Positions 1 through 8,481 of a stretch of DNA of 64,000 nucleotides are shown piece after piece; the stretch's first letter is position 1; every line of letters starts with the position of its first letter. The position numbers and the translations under genes were made by a program. Source of the DNA: JAANXG01 sp963731035 (lineage in GTDB: Bacteria > Pseudomonadota > Gammaproteobacteria > Arenicellales > JAANXG01); assembly GCA_963731035.1 (NCBI GenBank), contig CAVSUY010000027.1, forward strand, positions 62,001 to 126,000, in the 5' to 3' direction. A model generated the notes under the pieces. That model worked only from the letters and a program-made list of their open reading frames with translations, had not been told where the DNA came from and made no database searches.

Positions 1-1802
1 AGGTGGGCCGTATGGTGGGTCTCGAGCTGCCTGTGCTGGCCATGGAGCATATGTATCTGCTTACCGACGAAATGCCCGAGGTCGTCGAGTTCAACCGGAC
101 CGCGAGCGAAGAACTGCCTCACGTCATCGATTTCGAAGGAGAGCTGTATCTGCGCCAGGAACGCACCGGCATGCTGATGGGCACGTACGAACGTGCATGC
201 CGGCCCTGGTCCGAGGACACCACGCCCTGGGACTTCGACACCGAATTGCTGCAACCAGACCTCGATCGCATCGCGCCCTCGCTGGAGGTCGGTTTCGCGC
301 ACTTCCCCGCCTTCGCCAGCGCCGGCATACGCCAGGTCATCAACGGACCCTTTACCTTCGCCCCGGATGGCAACCCGCTCGTCGGACCGGTGAAGGGGCT
401 TCGCAACTACTGGGTGGCCTGCGGCGTCATGGCTGGATTCAGCCAGGGCGGCGGCGTCGGGTTGGCTCTGTCAAACTGGATGATCGACGGCGATCCCGGA
501 TTCGATGTGTGGGGGATGGACGTGTCGCGCTACGGCGACTGGGCGCGTCCCGCCTACACCAACGCCAAAGTGCGCGAGAACTATTCCCGGCGCTTCCGCA
601 TCCAGTTTCCCAACGAGGAACTGCCGGCCGGAAGGCCCCTGAAGACAACCCCGGTCTACGACGAACTCAAGCAGCGCCATGCCGTGTTCGGCGACTCCTG
701 GGGCCTCGAACACGCACTGTGGTACGCCCCCGATGCGGAGAGCGCTTTCGACATATTCAGTTTCAAGCGCTCGAACGATTTCCAGTCCGTCGCCGAGGAA
801 TGCAGGGCCGTGCGTGAAGGCGTCGGACTGCTCGAAATCTCCAATTTCGCCAACTACGAGGTGTCGGGACCCGGGGCCGCCGATTGGCTGGATCGTCTGT
901 TGGCCAACAAGCTCCCCAAGCGGGGTCGAATGGCCCTGTGCCCGATGCTCAATCCAGGGGGGCGGATCATCGGCGACTTCACACTTGCACGCCTCGATCG
1001 CAATCAATTCTACGTGACCGGATCGGGCATCGCAGAGCACTATCACATGCGCTGGTTCCTGGACCGCCTGCCCACAGAGGGAGTCGAACTGAACTGTCGC
1101 AGCTTGGACATGCTGGGGTTGCAGATCGCGGGGCCGGACTCGCGGCGCCTGCTCGAACGGCTTACCAAACGAGACGTGTCCGCCGGCGGGTTCAAGTTCA
1201 TGGCTTTCGACGATTTCGACGTCGGCATGGTCCCCGCCCTGGTCGGCCGCGTCAGCTTCACCGGGGAGCTGGGCTATGAAATCTGGGTACGCCCGGAGTA
1301 CCAGCGTATCCTGTTCCGGTCGATCTGGGACGCCGGACGGGATCTCGGCCTGCGACTGTTCGGCGGCCGCGCACTCAACAGCCTGCGCCTCGAGAAGAGT
1401 TGGGGCGCCTGGGCCACCGAGTATCGGCCGATCTACACGCCTTTCGAAGCCGGCATGGACCGTTTCGTGGATCTGGACAAGCCCGAATTCATCGGCAGGG
1501 AGGCGGCGCTGCGGGCCCGGGACCAAGGACTACGGCAGAAGCTGGTGACACTGACGGTGGATGCCGGCGACGCGGACGTCATCGGCGACGAACCCATCCT
1601 GCTGGATGGCGAGGCGGTGGGCTGGGTCACGTCCGGAGGCTTCGCGCATTACACCGGCCATTCCGTGGCCATGGGGTACATACGCGTCGAGCATCTGGAC
1701 GAGAGCACCGAGTATTCGGTCGAGATTCTCGGCGAGATGCGCCGCGCGCGCATCCAGACCGAGCCCCTCTACGATCCCGATGCGGTCCGCATGCGCAGTT
1801 GA
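1..1802 (+). CDS. Sarcosine/dimethylglycine dehydrogenase-type FAD oxidoreductase with GcvT domains (5' end missing)
   Basis: The reading frame is open from the window edge, so the N-terminal part lies upstream. About 599 residues remain. The first ~190 are the end of a DAO-type FAD domain (INGPFTFAPDGNPLVGPV, then a G-rich stretch near VMAGFSQGGGVGLALS). The rest is a GcvT-like tetrahydrofolate-binding region (SLDMLGLQIAGPDSRRLLE; GELGYEIWV) plus the GcvT C-terminal barrel (VGWVTSGGFAHYTGHSVAMG). This order is that of dimethylglycine and sarcosine dehydrogenases, which oxidatively demethylate N-methylglycines and pass the methyl group to folate. Whether the substrate is dimethylglycine, sarcosine or another N-methyl amine cannot be decided. 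The serine dehydratase downstream fits a route from methylated glycines through glycine and serine to pyruvate, which is inference. Confidence 0.9.
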   Translation, partial: VGRMVGLELPVLAMEHMYLLTDEMPEVVEFNRTASEELPHVIDFEGELYLRQERTGMLMGTYERACRPWSEDTTPWDFDTELLQPDLDRIAPSLEVGFAHFPAFASAGIRQVINGPFTFAPDGNPLVGPVKGLRNYWVACGVMAGFSQGGGVGLALSNWMIDGDPGFDVWGMDVSRYGDWARPAYTNAKVRENYSRRFRIQFPNEELPAGRPLKTTPVYDELKQRHAVFGDSWGLEHALWYAPDAESAFDIFSFKRSNDFQSVAEECRAVREGVGLLEISNFANYEVSGPGAADWLDRLLANKLPKRGRMALCPMLNPGGRIIGDFTLARLDRNQFYVTGSGIAEHYHMRWFLDRLPTEGVELNCRSLDMLGLQIAGPDSRRLLERLTKRDVSAGGFKFMAFDDFDVGMVPALVGRVSFTGELGYEIWVRPEYQRILFRSIWDAGRDLGLRLFGGRALNSLRLEKSWGAWATEYRPIYTPFEAGMDRFVDLDKPEFIGREAALRARDQGLRQKLVTLTVDAGDADVIGDEPILLDGEAVGWVTSGGFAHYTGHSVAMGYIRVEHLDESTEYSVEILGEMRRARIQTEPLYDPDAVRMRS

Positions 1803-1835
1803 TGCCAAGCAGTTGATACCGAGTCCGACGGGCTC

Positions 1836-2052
1836 CTAGTGTACCCCGTCAAACAGTCTGTAACTTATCGGCGGCTTGCCGATCCGGGTTGGATTGTTCG
1901 ATAGAGCATCGAAAGGGCGCCGCCGGGGTCTTTTTCACCAAGCGAGTATCGGGAAGCGACTGAAAAAGACCCCGGCGGCGCCCGTTTGCGGATCGGGGCC
2001 ACCGTCATCCCCGCCTGAAATCATTTGCATCATTTCCGGCGGGGTACACTAG
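1836..2052. repeat. Nested inverted-repeat element (217 bp) with CTAG ends, MITE-like
   Basis: The ends are a perfect 13-bp inverted repeat (1836-1848 CTAGTGTACCCCG; 2040-2052). Inside lies a perfect 23-bp inverted repeat (1915-1937 against 1961-1983) with a 23-nt loop. The inner arms contain a T5 run on one strand and an A5 run on the other, so the hairpin could also terminate transcription between the converging genes on either side. No coding potential is visible inside. The CTAG at both ends would suit a 4-bp target duplication, which is inference. The right end supplies the stop codon of the MipA gene. Confidence 0.6.
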
Positions 2053-2912
2053 TAACGCAGAGCGTCTTCATCCGATACCTGGACCATCTGCTTCGACTTG
2101 GCGATGAACCAGGCCAGGACAATGCCCGCCGAAACGTTGCCGCTGCGTCTGACCAGCGGACTGTCCGCGAATATCGCATCGGAAACGTTGTCGTAACGGA
2201 TGAATGCTCCTATCCAGCTCTTGCCCCGCCTACCCACGGTGCCCAGCGTGAATCGCGTTCCGGCATAGCCGCCGGCGGCGTCGAATGCCGGTCTGGTGGG
2301 TGTGGCAAATCTCGGTGCGACCGTATAGAAGTAGTCGTGAAGTCTGTTCGAGCCGAACTCCATGCCGCCTGTCAGTTCCGTCCGCCAATAGCGGCCGGCG
2401 AAATGAACGTCGCGCTGGTAGGTCAGCTTGGGCGATGCCGCGAAGCCTAAGTAATCCGGGTTGGAGCTGATCGAGAAGACACTGCGAACCGGCAGCGTCA
2501 GGATCAGCTGCTGTTCGCGGCTTTCCGTTCGCCACACGTCGACGATCAGCGACGGTCCGACCTGAAACGTTGAATCGAGGTTCGGCATCCCCTCCCGTCC
2601 CTCGACATCCCCCTTGGCCGCCGGGACGGTACCGTCCATGCTGAAATCAAGCTTCATACGGTCCGATTTGAGAAACAGACTGCGCACCCCCTGCTCGTCC
2701 ACCTTGAAGAAACTCCCTCGATATACCGGGTACACGAAAGGCACTGGCAGGACCCGGTTGCTCGCCGCGCCCCGGTAATAGGGCAGGCTCAATACGCCCG
2801 CTCCGACTCCGATTTCCCACAGGGGCCGTTCCGCGGCCCGCGCTTCGGTCCCTGCCACAGTCAGAAGGAGAACGAGTGCGGTAGTCACGGCTCGAGGAAA
2901 CTTCAGGACCAC
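2049..2912 (-). CDS. MipA/OmpV family outer membrane protein
   Basis: 287 residues. A signal peptide (basic start, then VTTALVLLLTVAGTEARAAE, cleavage near residue 27) is followed by the MipA/OmpV pattern: WEIGVGAGVLSLPYYRGA, the YPVYRG segment, alternating hydrophobic strands, and NVSAGIVLAWFIAKSKQ near the end. The family comprises outer-membrane barrel proteins; E. coli MipA scaffolds the lytic transglycosylase MltA with PBP1B, while others bind cations or solutes. The function of this one is unknown. The gene converges on the flavoprotein gene. Its TAG stop lies in the end of the 217-bp repeat, so the last residues may have been altered by that insertion. Confidence 0.85.
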   Translation of the reverse strand: MVLKFPRAVTTALVLLLTVAGTEARAAERPLWEIGVGAGVLSLPYYRGAASNRVLPVPFVYPVYRGSFFKVDEQGVRSLFLKSDRMKLDFSMDGTVPAAKGDVEGREGMPNLDSTFQVGPSLIVDVWRTESREQQLILTLPVRSVFSISSNPDYLGFAASPKLTYQRDVHFAGRYWRTELTGGMEFGSNRLHDYFYTVAPRFATPTRPAFDAAGGYAGTRFTLGTVGRRGKSWIGAFIRYDNVSDAIFADSPLVRRSGNVSAGIVLAWFIAKSKQMVQVSDEDALRY

Positions 2913-2978
2913 GTCACAGCCTCCGGTATTCGCGCAATAGGTCCAGGCCGAAGGTTTTGCCGGCGCGCATCCGCGGCA

Positions 2979-3746
2979 TCAGGAAACGGGTACCGTATAG
3001 TTGAGCCCCAAGCGGCCGCCGTCGGCGTAAATGGTCTCACCGGTGATATAGGAGGCATCGTTCGACGCCAGGAACGAGGCAATGGAGGCGATCTCGCTGG
3101 GAAGACCTATCCGGCCAAGCGGCGTCCTCGACAGTATCTTCTTCTTGGCGGCCTCGTCGGTGGACACCACTGTCTCCAGCATCTCCGTGAGAATACTTCC
3201 GGGTCCGATGGCGTTCACACGGATGTTGTACTTTGCCAGACTAAGAGCCATGACCTTGGTGAGCTGCGACACGCCGCCCTTCGCCACCACATAGGGAACC
3301 TGGTCCGGAATCCCAACTACGGCATTGATCGAGGACATGTTGATGATCGCGCCGCCGGTCTCCTGCTTCACCATCTGGCGCGCCGCGGCTTGGCCCACCA
3401 GGAACATCCCCTTCAGGTTGACCCGCAGTACCCGGTCGAAGTCCTGCTCCTCGATATCCAGGAAGTCCGCCGAGTGCACGATGGCTGCGTTGTTGACGGC
3501 AATATTCAGGGCGCCGAAATGACTGACGACCTGCTTGACAGCGTCGGCCACGGCGGAACTGTCCCCCACATCGCAGTGAATGAAACTGGTGCTGTGCCCC
3601 AGCCTGGATACCACTTCGGCTCCCTTTTCCGCATTGACATCCAGGACAGCTACCTTGCAGCCATCCTCGACCAAACGTTCAACGCAGGCCAGACCGATAC
3701 CCTGGGCGCCTCCAGTGACCATTGCGACTTGATCTTTGAGCTTCAA
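2979..3746 (-). CDS. SDR family NAD(P)-dependent oxidoreductase (FabG-like)
   Basis: 255 residues, the usual length of a classical short-chain dehydrogenase. It has the TGGAQGIG cofactor loop near residues 11-18, an Asp after strand 2 (VAVLDVNAEK) that favours NAD, NNAAI near 85-89, a Ser in MSSINAVVG, YVVAK as the catalytic Tyr-Lys pair, and IGPGSILTEM. Family members oxidise or reduce hydroxyl/keto groups of many substrates (sugars, hydroxy acids, acyl thioesters), and nothing here fixes the substrate. It lies 66 bp downstream of the mipA-like start and is divergent from sdaA across about 170 bp that may hold promoters for both genes. Confidence 0.85.
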   Translation of the reverse strand: MKLKDQVAMVTGGAQGIGLACVERLVEDGCKVAVLDVNAEKGAEVVSRLGHSTSFIHCDVGDSSAVADAVKQVVSHFGALNIAVNNAAIVHSADFLDIEEQDFDRVLRVNLKGMFLVGQAAARQMVKQETGGAIINMSSINAVVGIPDQVPYVVAKGGVSQLTKVMALSLAKYNIRVNAIGPGSILTEMLETVVSTDEAAKKKILSRTPLGRIGLPSEIASIASFLASNDASYITGETIYADGGRLGLNYTVPVS

Positions 3747-3919
3747 TTTGCCCTCCCGCTGTGTGTGCCTGGATCGAGATCGAACAGATATGACGATACC
3801 GTTTCGAACGGAGGTTTGGGAACGTCGCGACGGACGAGTGCCCAGTCGCAGCGAGTATAGCAGGAACCGCCGGCTGCTCTTATGATTCGCTTCATCGGTG
3901 GAATCGATGGAGTCCGGTA

Positions 3920-5293
3920 GTGTCGATCAGCGTTTTCGACCTGTTCAAAGTGGGCATCGGCCCGTCCAGCTCCCACACCGTGGGGCCCATGCGCGCCGCA
4001 TCCCTCTTCGTCGCGCGCCTGCAGGACGACCGGCTGCTCGAGCGTGTGTCGACCCTGGACGTCGAACTGTTCGGTTCCCTGGGGGCGACGGGGAAGGGCC
4101 ATGGCAGCGACTGGGCGGTGATGCTCGGCCTGGAGGGAGCTCAACCGGACACGGTGGATCCTTCCACCGTCGCATCGGCGATAGCGCGGATACGAAGCCA
4201 CGGCGCGCTCGTGCTCGGCGGGTTCAAGGTGATACGCTTCCTAGAAGCCGACCACCTCGCCTTCCACAAGCGACGTACGCTGCCTACCCATCCCAACGGC
4301 ATGCAGTTCACGGCCCGCGACGCGGACGGCGGCATTCTGCTCCAGAAGCAGTACTACTCAATAGGCGGCGGATTCGTGGTGGATGACACCGCCTCTGGCA
4401 GCGACAGGATCAAACTCGACGATACGCCACTACCCTGCGGGTTTACCACCGCCGCCCAGATGCTGGCCCAGTGCCAGCGTACCGGGCTGACCGTGTCCGC
4501 GGTGATGATGGAGAACGAAAAGAGCTGGCGTCCCGAGCAACAAGTCCGGGAGGGGCTCCTGCACATCTGGTCGGTGATGCAGGAGTGCGTGACCAACGGC
4601 TGCCGCAACGAGGGTCACCTGCCGGGTAAGCTGCAGGTCCGGCGCCGGGCGCCGGAGCTCCACCGGCGTCTGCAGAAGCAGACCGAATCCGATGCCCCGT
4701 TTGCCGTATTCGATTGGACTAACCTGTACGCGCTGGCGGTGAATGAGGAAAACGCCGCCGGCGGACGGGTGGTTACCGCTCCCACCAACGGCGCCGCGGG
4801 AATCGTGCCGGCGGTACTTCACTATTACGCCAACTTCATTCCGAATGCCGACGACGACGGGATTGTGCGTTTCCTGCTCACCGCCGGGGGAATCGGCATC
4901 CTATACAAGGAGAATGCTTCCATCTCGGGAGCGGAAGTGGGTTGCCAGGGCGAAGTCGGCTCCGCGTGCTCCATGGCCGCCGGCGGTCTGGCGGAGGTGC
5001 TGGGCGGTACGCCGGAGCAGGTCGAGAACGCCGCCGAGATCGGCATGGAACACAACCTGGGTCTCACCTGCGACCCGGTGGGCGGACTGGTGCAAATCCC
5101 CTGCATCGAACGCAACGGCATCGCCGCCACCAAGGCCATCAACGCCGCCCGGCTCGCCATGCACGGCGACGGCCGCCACTATGTTTCCCTCGACAAGGTG
5201 ATCCGGACCATGCGCCAGACCGGCGCCGACATGAAAACCAAGTACAAGGAAACCTCCCGCGGCGGCCTCGCGGTGAACGTCATCGAGTGCTGA
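3920..5293 (+). CDS. sdaA: L-serine ammonia-lyase (L-serine dehydratase), iron-sulfur type
   Basis: 457 residues, a full single-chain SdaA. The enzyme converts L-serine to pyruvate and ammonia using a [4Fe-4S] cluster. The N-terminal signature SVFDLFKVGIGPSSSHTVGPM is near perfect. The C-terminal alpha domain has the conserved Cys segments GCQGEVGSACSMAAGG and TCDPVGGLVQIPCIERN that carry the cluster ligands. The start is the GTG whose product begins MSISVFDLF. It is the last gene before a 480-bp repeat-bearing spacer. With the N-methylglycine dehydrogenase upstream it would complete catabolism of glycine-derived serine, an inference from position only. Confidence 0.95.
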   Translation: MSISVFDLFKVGIGPSSSHTVGPMRAASLFVARLQDDRLLERVSTLDVELFGSLGATGKGHGSDWAVMLGLEGAQPDTVDPSTVASAIARIRSHGALVLGGFKVIRFLEADHLAFHKRRTLPTHPNGMQFTARDADGGILLQKQYYSIGGGFVVDDTASGSDRIKLDDTPLPCGFTTAAQMLAQCQRTGLTVSAVMMENEKSWRPEQQVREGLLHIWSVMQECVTNGCRNEGHLPGKLQVRRRAPELHRRLQKQTESDAPFAVFDWTNLYALAVNEENAAGGRVVTAPTNGAAGIVPAVLHYYANFIPNADDDGIVRFLLTAGGIGILYKENASISGAEVGCQGEVGSACSMAAGGLAEVLGGTPEQVENAAEIGMEHNLGLTCDPVGGLVQIPCIERNGIAATKAINAARLAMHGDGRHYVSLDKVIRTMRQTGADMKTKYKETSRGGLAVNVIEC

Positions 5294-5396
5294 ACCCCCG
5301 CCGTATCAAGAGTGAGGAAAGAGGCGGAATGAAGTGATAACGGCTGCTGTGTTGCCGCGGTTGGACCTGGTTGGGGGTTGAATGGAGCACGGAGTG

Positions 5397-5503
5397 CATG
5401 GGTTGGGGGAGGCCTTCGCCGACACGCTGTAAATACATCCTTGTACGCTCGCCTCCGGCATCCATGCCTCCAGACGGTCGGCGAAAACCTCCCCCAACCC
5501 ATG
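5397..5503. repeat. Stem-loop element A: 27-bp stem, 53-nt conserved loop
   Basis: The arms 5397-5423 and 5477-5503 are inverted repeats pairing 25 of 27 positions (both mismatches in the middle, GG against AA). Both arms end in CATG. The 53-nt loop (5424-5476) ends with GCCTCCGGCATCCATGCCTC and is itself partly palindromic. The loop matches the loop of element B (reverse orientation) at 47 of 53 positions, the last 30 being identical, while the stems of A and B are unrelated. It lies in the gene-free spacer after sdaA. Confidence 0.8.
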
Positions 5504-5586
5504 CTCAGACGGCGTCCCCCTTCGAGAAGCACCACGGATGTGGCAGGTACCCCCCACCCCCCCGAACGAAGGGATGGGCGCGAAGG

Positions 5587-5693
5587 CATGAATCGGGGAG
5601 AGGTTTCAGCGGGCGTCTGGAGGCATGGATGCCGGAGGCGAGCCTACAGGGAGGTACTTGCGGCGTCCCGCTGAAACCTCTCCCCGGTTCATG
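5587..5693. repeat. Stem-loop element B: 27-bp stem, same loop as A in reverse orientation
   Basis: The arms 5587-5613 and 5667-5693 pair at 26 of 27 positions and also end in CATG. The 53-nt loop (5614-5666), read on the minus strand, matches the loop of element A at 47 of 53 positions. Both elements are 107 bp with identical arm and loop lengths. The 83 bp between A and B and the rest of the spacer (5294-5396, 5694-5774) show no gene that I can support. Confidence 0.8.
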
Positions 5694-5774
5694 CACGGCA
5701 CTCCCGCCAAGAACCTTTAGTACTCCCCACTCCCAAACCAGCCGAGAACAATCCACCCAACGGCGAGCAGAGGG

Positions 5775-7070
5775 CTACACGTCGAATGGATGGCGGAGGC
5801 AGATGGTGTGGATACGGTCGGGGCCGGTGGAGATGATGTCTATGGGAACCTCGGTCAGCTCCTCGATGCGGGCCAGGTACCGCTTGGCCGCGGGCGGCAG
5901 GTCGTCAATACGGGTCAGTCCCAGGGTGGATTCCGACCAGCCCTGCAGCTCCTCATAGACCGGCTGGCATTGCTCGAGCAGCTCCGCGCTCACCGGCGGG
6001 AATTCCAGCCGGGCGCCGTCGCGCTCGTAAGCGACACAGATCCTGAGGGGGTCCAGCCCGTCCAGGACGTCGAGCTTGGTGATGCACAATCCGCTCAGAC
6101 CATTGATGCGCGCCGCCTGCTTCAGCAGGACGGCATCCAGCCAGCCGCAGCGCCGCTCACGACCGGTCGTGGCGCCGACTTCGACCCCGCGCTCGCCCAG
6201 GGTACGGCCCACTGCGTCATGAAGTTCCGTGGGAAATGGTCCGCTGCCCACGCGGGTGCTGTACGCCTTGACCAGACCCAGTACGTAGCCGAAGTGCATG
6301 GGCCCCACTCCACTGCCCACCGCCGCCGCCGCCGCCGTGGTGTTTGACGAAGTCACGAACGGATACGTACCGTGGTCGATGTCCAGCATCGTGCCCTGGG
6401 CACCCTCGAACAGCACAGTGCGGCCCGCTTTGCGGTACTCGTCCAACTGGGCGGCGACGTTCGACATCAAGCTCCGCAGATATTCCCGATGATGCATGCA
6501 GGCATCCAGAACTTCGCCGTAGTCCACCGTATCGGCACCGTAGTAACGCTCGAGCACGAAATTGTGGTACTCCATGAGCTCCTTGAGCTTGTCTTCGAAT
6601 TGCCGGGATTCGATCAACTCGTCGAACCTCAGACCGCGCCTTGCCACTTTGTCCTCGTAGGCAGGCCCGATTCCGCGCCCGGTGGTGCCGATCGCGCGAT
6701 TGCCGCGGTGCCGCTCGCGAGCCACGTCGAGCGCCATGTGATACGGGAGAATGACGGGACAGCATTCGCTCACGTGGAGACGCGGAAAAACCTCAATGCC
6801 GCGCTCCTCCAGTTCTTTGATCTCCGTCTCCAGCGCCTCCGGGGACACTACCACCCCGTTGCCGATGAAGTTCTGGGCATTCGGTCTCAGGATTCCCGAC
6901 GGGATCAGGTGAAGCACCGTACGCTCGCCGTCGATCACCAGCGTGTGACCGGCATTGTGGCCGCCCTGGAAACGCACCACCGCATCCACGCGTTCGGTCA
7001 ACCAATCTACGATCTTGCCCTTGCCTTCGTCGCCCCACTGGGTACCGACCAATACGACATTCTGGCTCAT
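5775..7070 (-). CDS. purA: Adenylosuccinate synthetase
   Basis: 431 residues, the standard length. The enzyme makes adenylosuccinate from IMP, aspartate and GTP, the first committed step to AMP. The sequence opens with VVLVGTQWGDEGKGKIVDWL (catalytic Asp and GTP loop), then GGHNAGHTLV (catalytic His), GTTGRGIGPAYEDK, and FEGAQGTMLDIDHGTYPFVT. It is the last gene of the minus-strand mutL-hfq-hfl run and starts 10 bp after the hisZ stop. purA at the end of the hfl cluster is the classical gammaproteobacterial arrangement. Confidence 0.97.
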   Translation of the reverse strand: MSQNVVLVGTQWGDEGKGKIVDWLTERVDAVVRFQGGHNAGHTLVIDGERTVLHLIPSGILRPNAQNFIGNGVVVSPEALETEIKELEERGIEVFPRLHVSECCPVILPYHMALDVARERHRGNRAIGTTGRGIGPAYEDKVARRGLRFDELIESRQFEDKLKELMEYHNFVLERYYGADTVDYGEVLDACMHHREYLRSLMSNVAAQLDEYRKAGRTVLFEGAQGTMLDIDHGTYPFVTSSNTTAAAAAVGSGVGPMHFGYVLGLVKAYSTRVGSGPFPTELHDAVGRTLGERGVEVGATTGRERRCGWLDAVLLKQAARINGLSGLCITKLDVLDGLDPLRICVAYERDGARLEFPPVSAELLEQCQPVYEELQGWSESTLGLTRIDDLPPAAKRYLARIEELTEVPIDIISTGPDRIHTICLRHPFDV

Positions 7071-7080
7071 ATTCTTCTAC

Positions 7081-8259
7081 TTATCGTTGCCCGTCGATGG
7101 ACTCGACTCGCCAGCCGCTCGAGGATTTCACCAGTCGGCGGTCACATTGGCGCGCGAGGTGCTCCTCCATTTCCCCCGGGAGCAGGCGGATCACCCGCTC
7201 TCCATCTGTCCGCAGCCGTTTCACAGCCAAGTCCAACTCCGCATCGCTCCCCGGCGGCGCCAATATTCCCGTCCTCTCACGACAGGTGGTGTCATATCTC
7301 AGAAGTTGACGGAGATCGGAGCTGAAACCGGTCGCGCTGCGGGCCCGGCCGTAAGCCCGACCGATCTCATCATAGCGCCCACCCTGCGCGAGGGCACGCC
7401 CAAAACCCGGAGTGTACGCATTGAACACCGTGCCGGTGTGATACCTGTAGCCCCGGAGATCCGAGAGGTCCACCGTGATCTGGACCCCCGGCAGCGTCTG
7501 CGCCAGGCGACCGACGAGCTCCGCAAGATTGGACAACGCCCTGCCTGCCTCAGAGACCTCCGCGTACACGCGCCTGGCGTTCTCGATCACCCCGTCACCA
7601 CCGCGGATCTCGAGCAGCGTCAGGAAGGCGGAACGCTGGTCCGGCAGGTCGGACAGTATCTCTGCCACATCCGGCCGGGATTGGCGCTGCAGGGCATCGA
7701 ACAGATCATCCTCCATGTCGCTGGGCAATCCCGCCCACTGTATCAGCGCTCGATACACGCCCACGTGCCCCAGGTGCAGGTGAATGTCCGGAACGCCGGC
7801 CGCCTGAAGGACGTCCACCATCGCCTCCGCGATCTCCGCATCGGCGTCGACGTCGGGGCAGCCATACAGCTCGGCGCCGATCTGCAACGGCTCCCTCGTG
7901 GACTCGATCTCTCCCGGAGACGAACGGAACACGGACCCGCAATAGCACAACCGGGACGGAACCTCCGAACGCAGGTAGTGGGCGTCGATGCGCGCTATCT
8001 GCGGCGTGTGATCGGCGCGCACCCCCAGCAGCCGTCCGCTGATCGTATCCGTCAGCTTGGCCGTCTGCAGATCGAGGTCCTCTCCCACGCCGTTCAACAG
8101 AGCATCGAGAAACTCCACCAGAGGCGGAAACACCAGATCAAAACCACGCCGGTGCAGAACATCCAACAGCTGTCGCCTCAGGGACTCCAGACGCGCCGCC
8201 TCTCCAGGCAGAACCTCCTCCACGCCTTCGGGTAACAACCACTGGCCGGAATGTTTCAC
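7081..8259 (-). CDS. hisZ: ATP phosphoribosyltransferase regulatory subunit
   Basis: 392 residues, a class II histidyl-tRNA synthetase-like fold without the anticodon domain. It starts with WLLPEGVEEVLPGEA and FPPLVEFLDALL. Motif 2-like RVRADHTPQIARIDAHYL and CYCGSVFRSSP follow, and the C-terminal part contains YHTGTVFNAYTPG and GGRYDEIGRAYG. HisZ activates the short form of HisG and gives histidine feedback control of the first step of histidine synthesis; hisG is not in the window. HisZ rather than HisS is supported by the length and by position between the DUF2065 gene and purA, where hisZ sits in many non-enteric gammaproteobacteria. Confidence 0.92.
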   Translation of the reverse strand: MKHSGQWLLPEGVEEVLPGEAARLESLRRQLLDVLHRRGFDLVFPPLVEFLDALLNGVGEDLDLQTAKLTDTISGRLLGVRADHTPQIARIDAHYLRSEVPSRLCYCGSVFRSSPGEIESTREPLQIGAELYGCPDVDADAEIAEAMVDVLQAAGVPDIHLHLGHVGVYRALIQWAGLPSDMEDDLFDALQRQSRPDVAEILSDLPDQRSAFLTLLEIRGGDGVIENARRVYAEVSEAGRALSNLAELVGRLAQTLPGVQITVDLSDLRGYRYHTGTVFNAYTPGFGRALAQGGRYDEIGRAYGRARSATGFSSDLRQLLRYDTTCRERTGILAPPGSDAELDLAVKRLRTDGERVIRLLPGEMEEHLARQCDRRLVKSSSGWRVESIDGQR

Positions 8260-8271
8260 GGGTTTGGCCCG

Positions 8272-8466
8272 TCAGAAGCGAATGAAGTACAACAGCACGG
8301 CTCCGACGCAAATCAGAATCAGACCCATGGTGCGAAGCTGACCGTCGTTGAGACCGCGAATGATCTCCAGGGTCTGCCGCCAGCGCTCCGGGCTGAGGAA
8401 CGGCAGCAGACCCTCGAATATCAATACCAGGGCGATCGCGGCGCCCAGGTCCCGCCAGCTGATCAC
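8272..8466 (-). CDS. DUF2065 (YjeT-like) small inner membrane protein
   Basis: 64 residues. There are two hydrophobic segments: an N-terminal one (LGAAIALVLIFEGLLPFLSP, about residues 6-25) and a C-terminal one (TMGLILICVGAVLLYFIRF) that runs to the end. A short polar stretch (ERWRQTLEIIRGLNDGQLR) joins them. This is the family signature of E. coli YjeT, which also lies just after hflC. Function is unknown; adjacency to hflKC suggests a membrane role, without proof. It begins 15 bp after the hflC stop and ends 12 bp before hisZ. Confidence 0.88.
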   Translation of the reverse strand: MISWRDLGAAIALVLIFEGLLPFLSPERWRQTLEIIRGLNDGQLRTMGLILICVGAVLLYFIRF

Positions 8467-8481
8467 GTCGCCGCGCCCGCG

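Noticed and set aside
471..1526. 351-codon antisense open frame over the dehydrogenase
   Set aside because: It mirrors a well-supported flavoprotein and has no recognisable motif.
3747..3919. Possible riboswitch or leader between the SDR gene and sdaA
   Set aside because: No glycine or other riboswitch core was recognised. The 173 bp is enough for divergent promoters only.
5371..5958. 195-codon plus-strand open frame across the stem-loop elements
   Set aside because: It spans two palindromic repeats and then runs antisense to purA; coding there would be coincidental.
6372..7325. 317-codon plus-strand open frame over purA and hisZ
   Set aside because: It covers the clear PurA and HisZ coding sequences in antisense and shows no family similarity.
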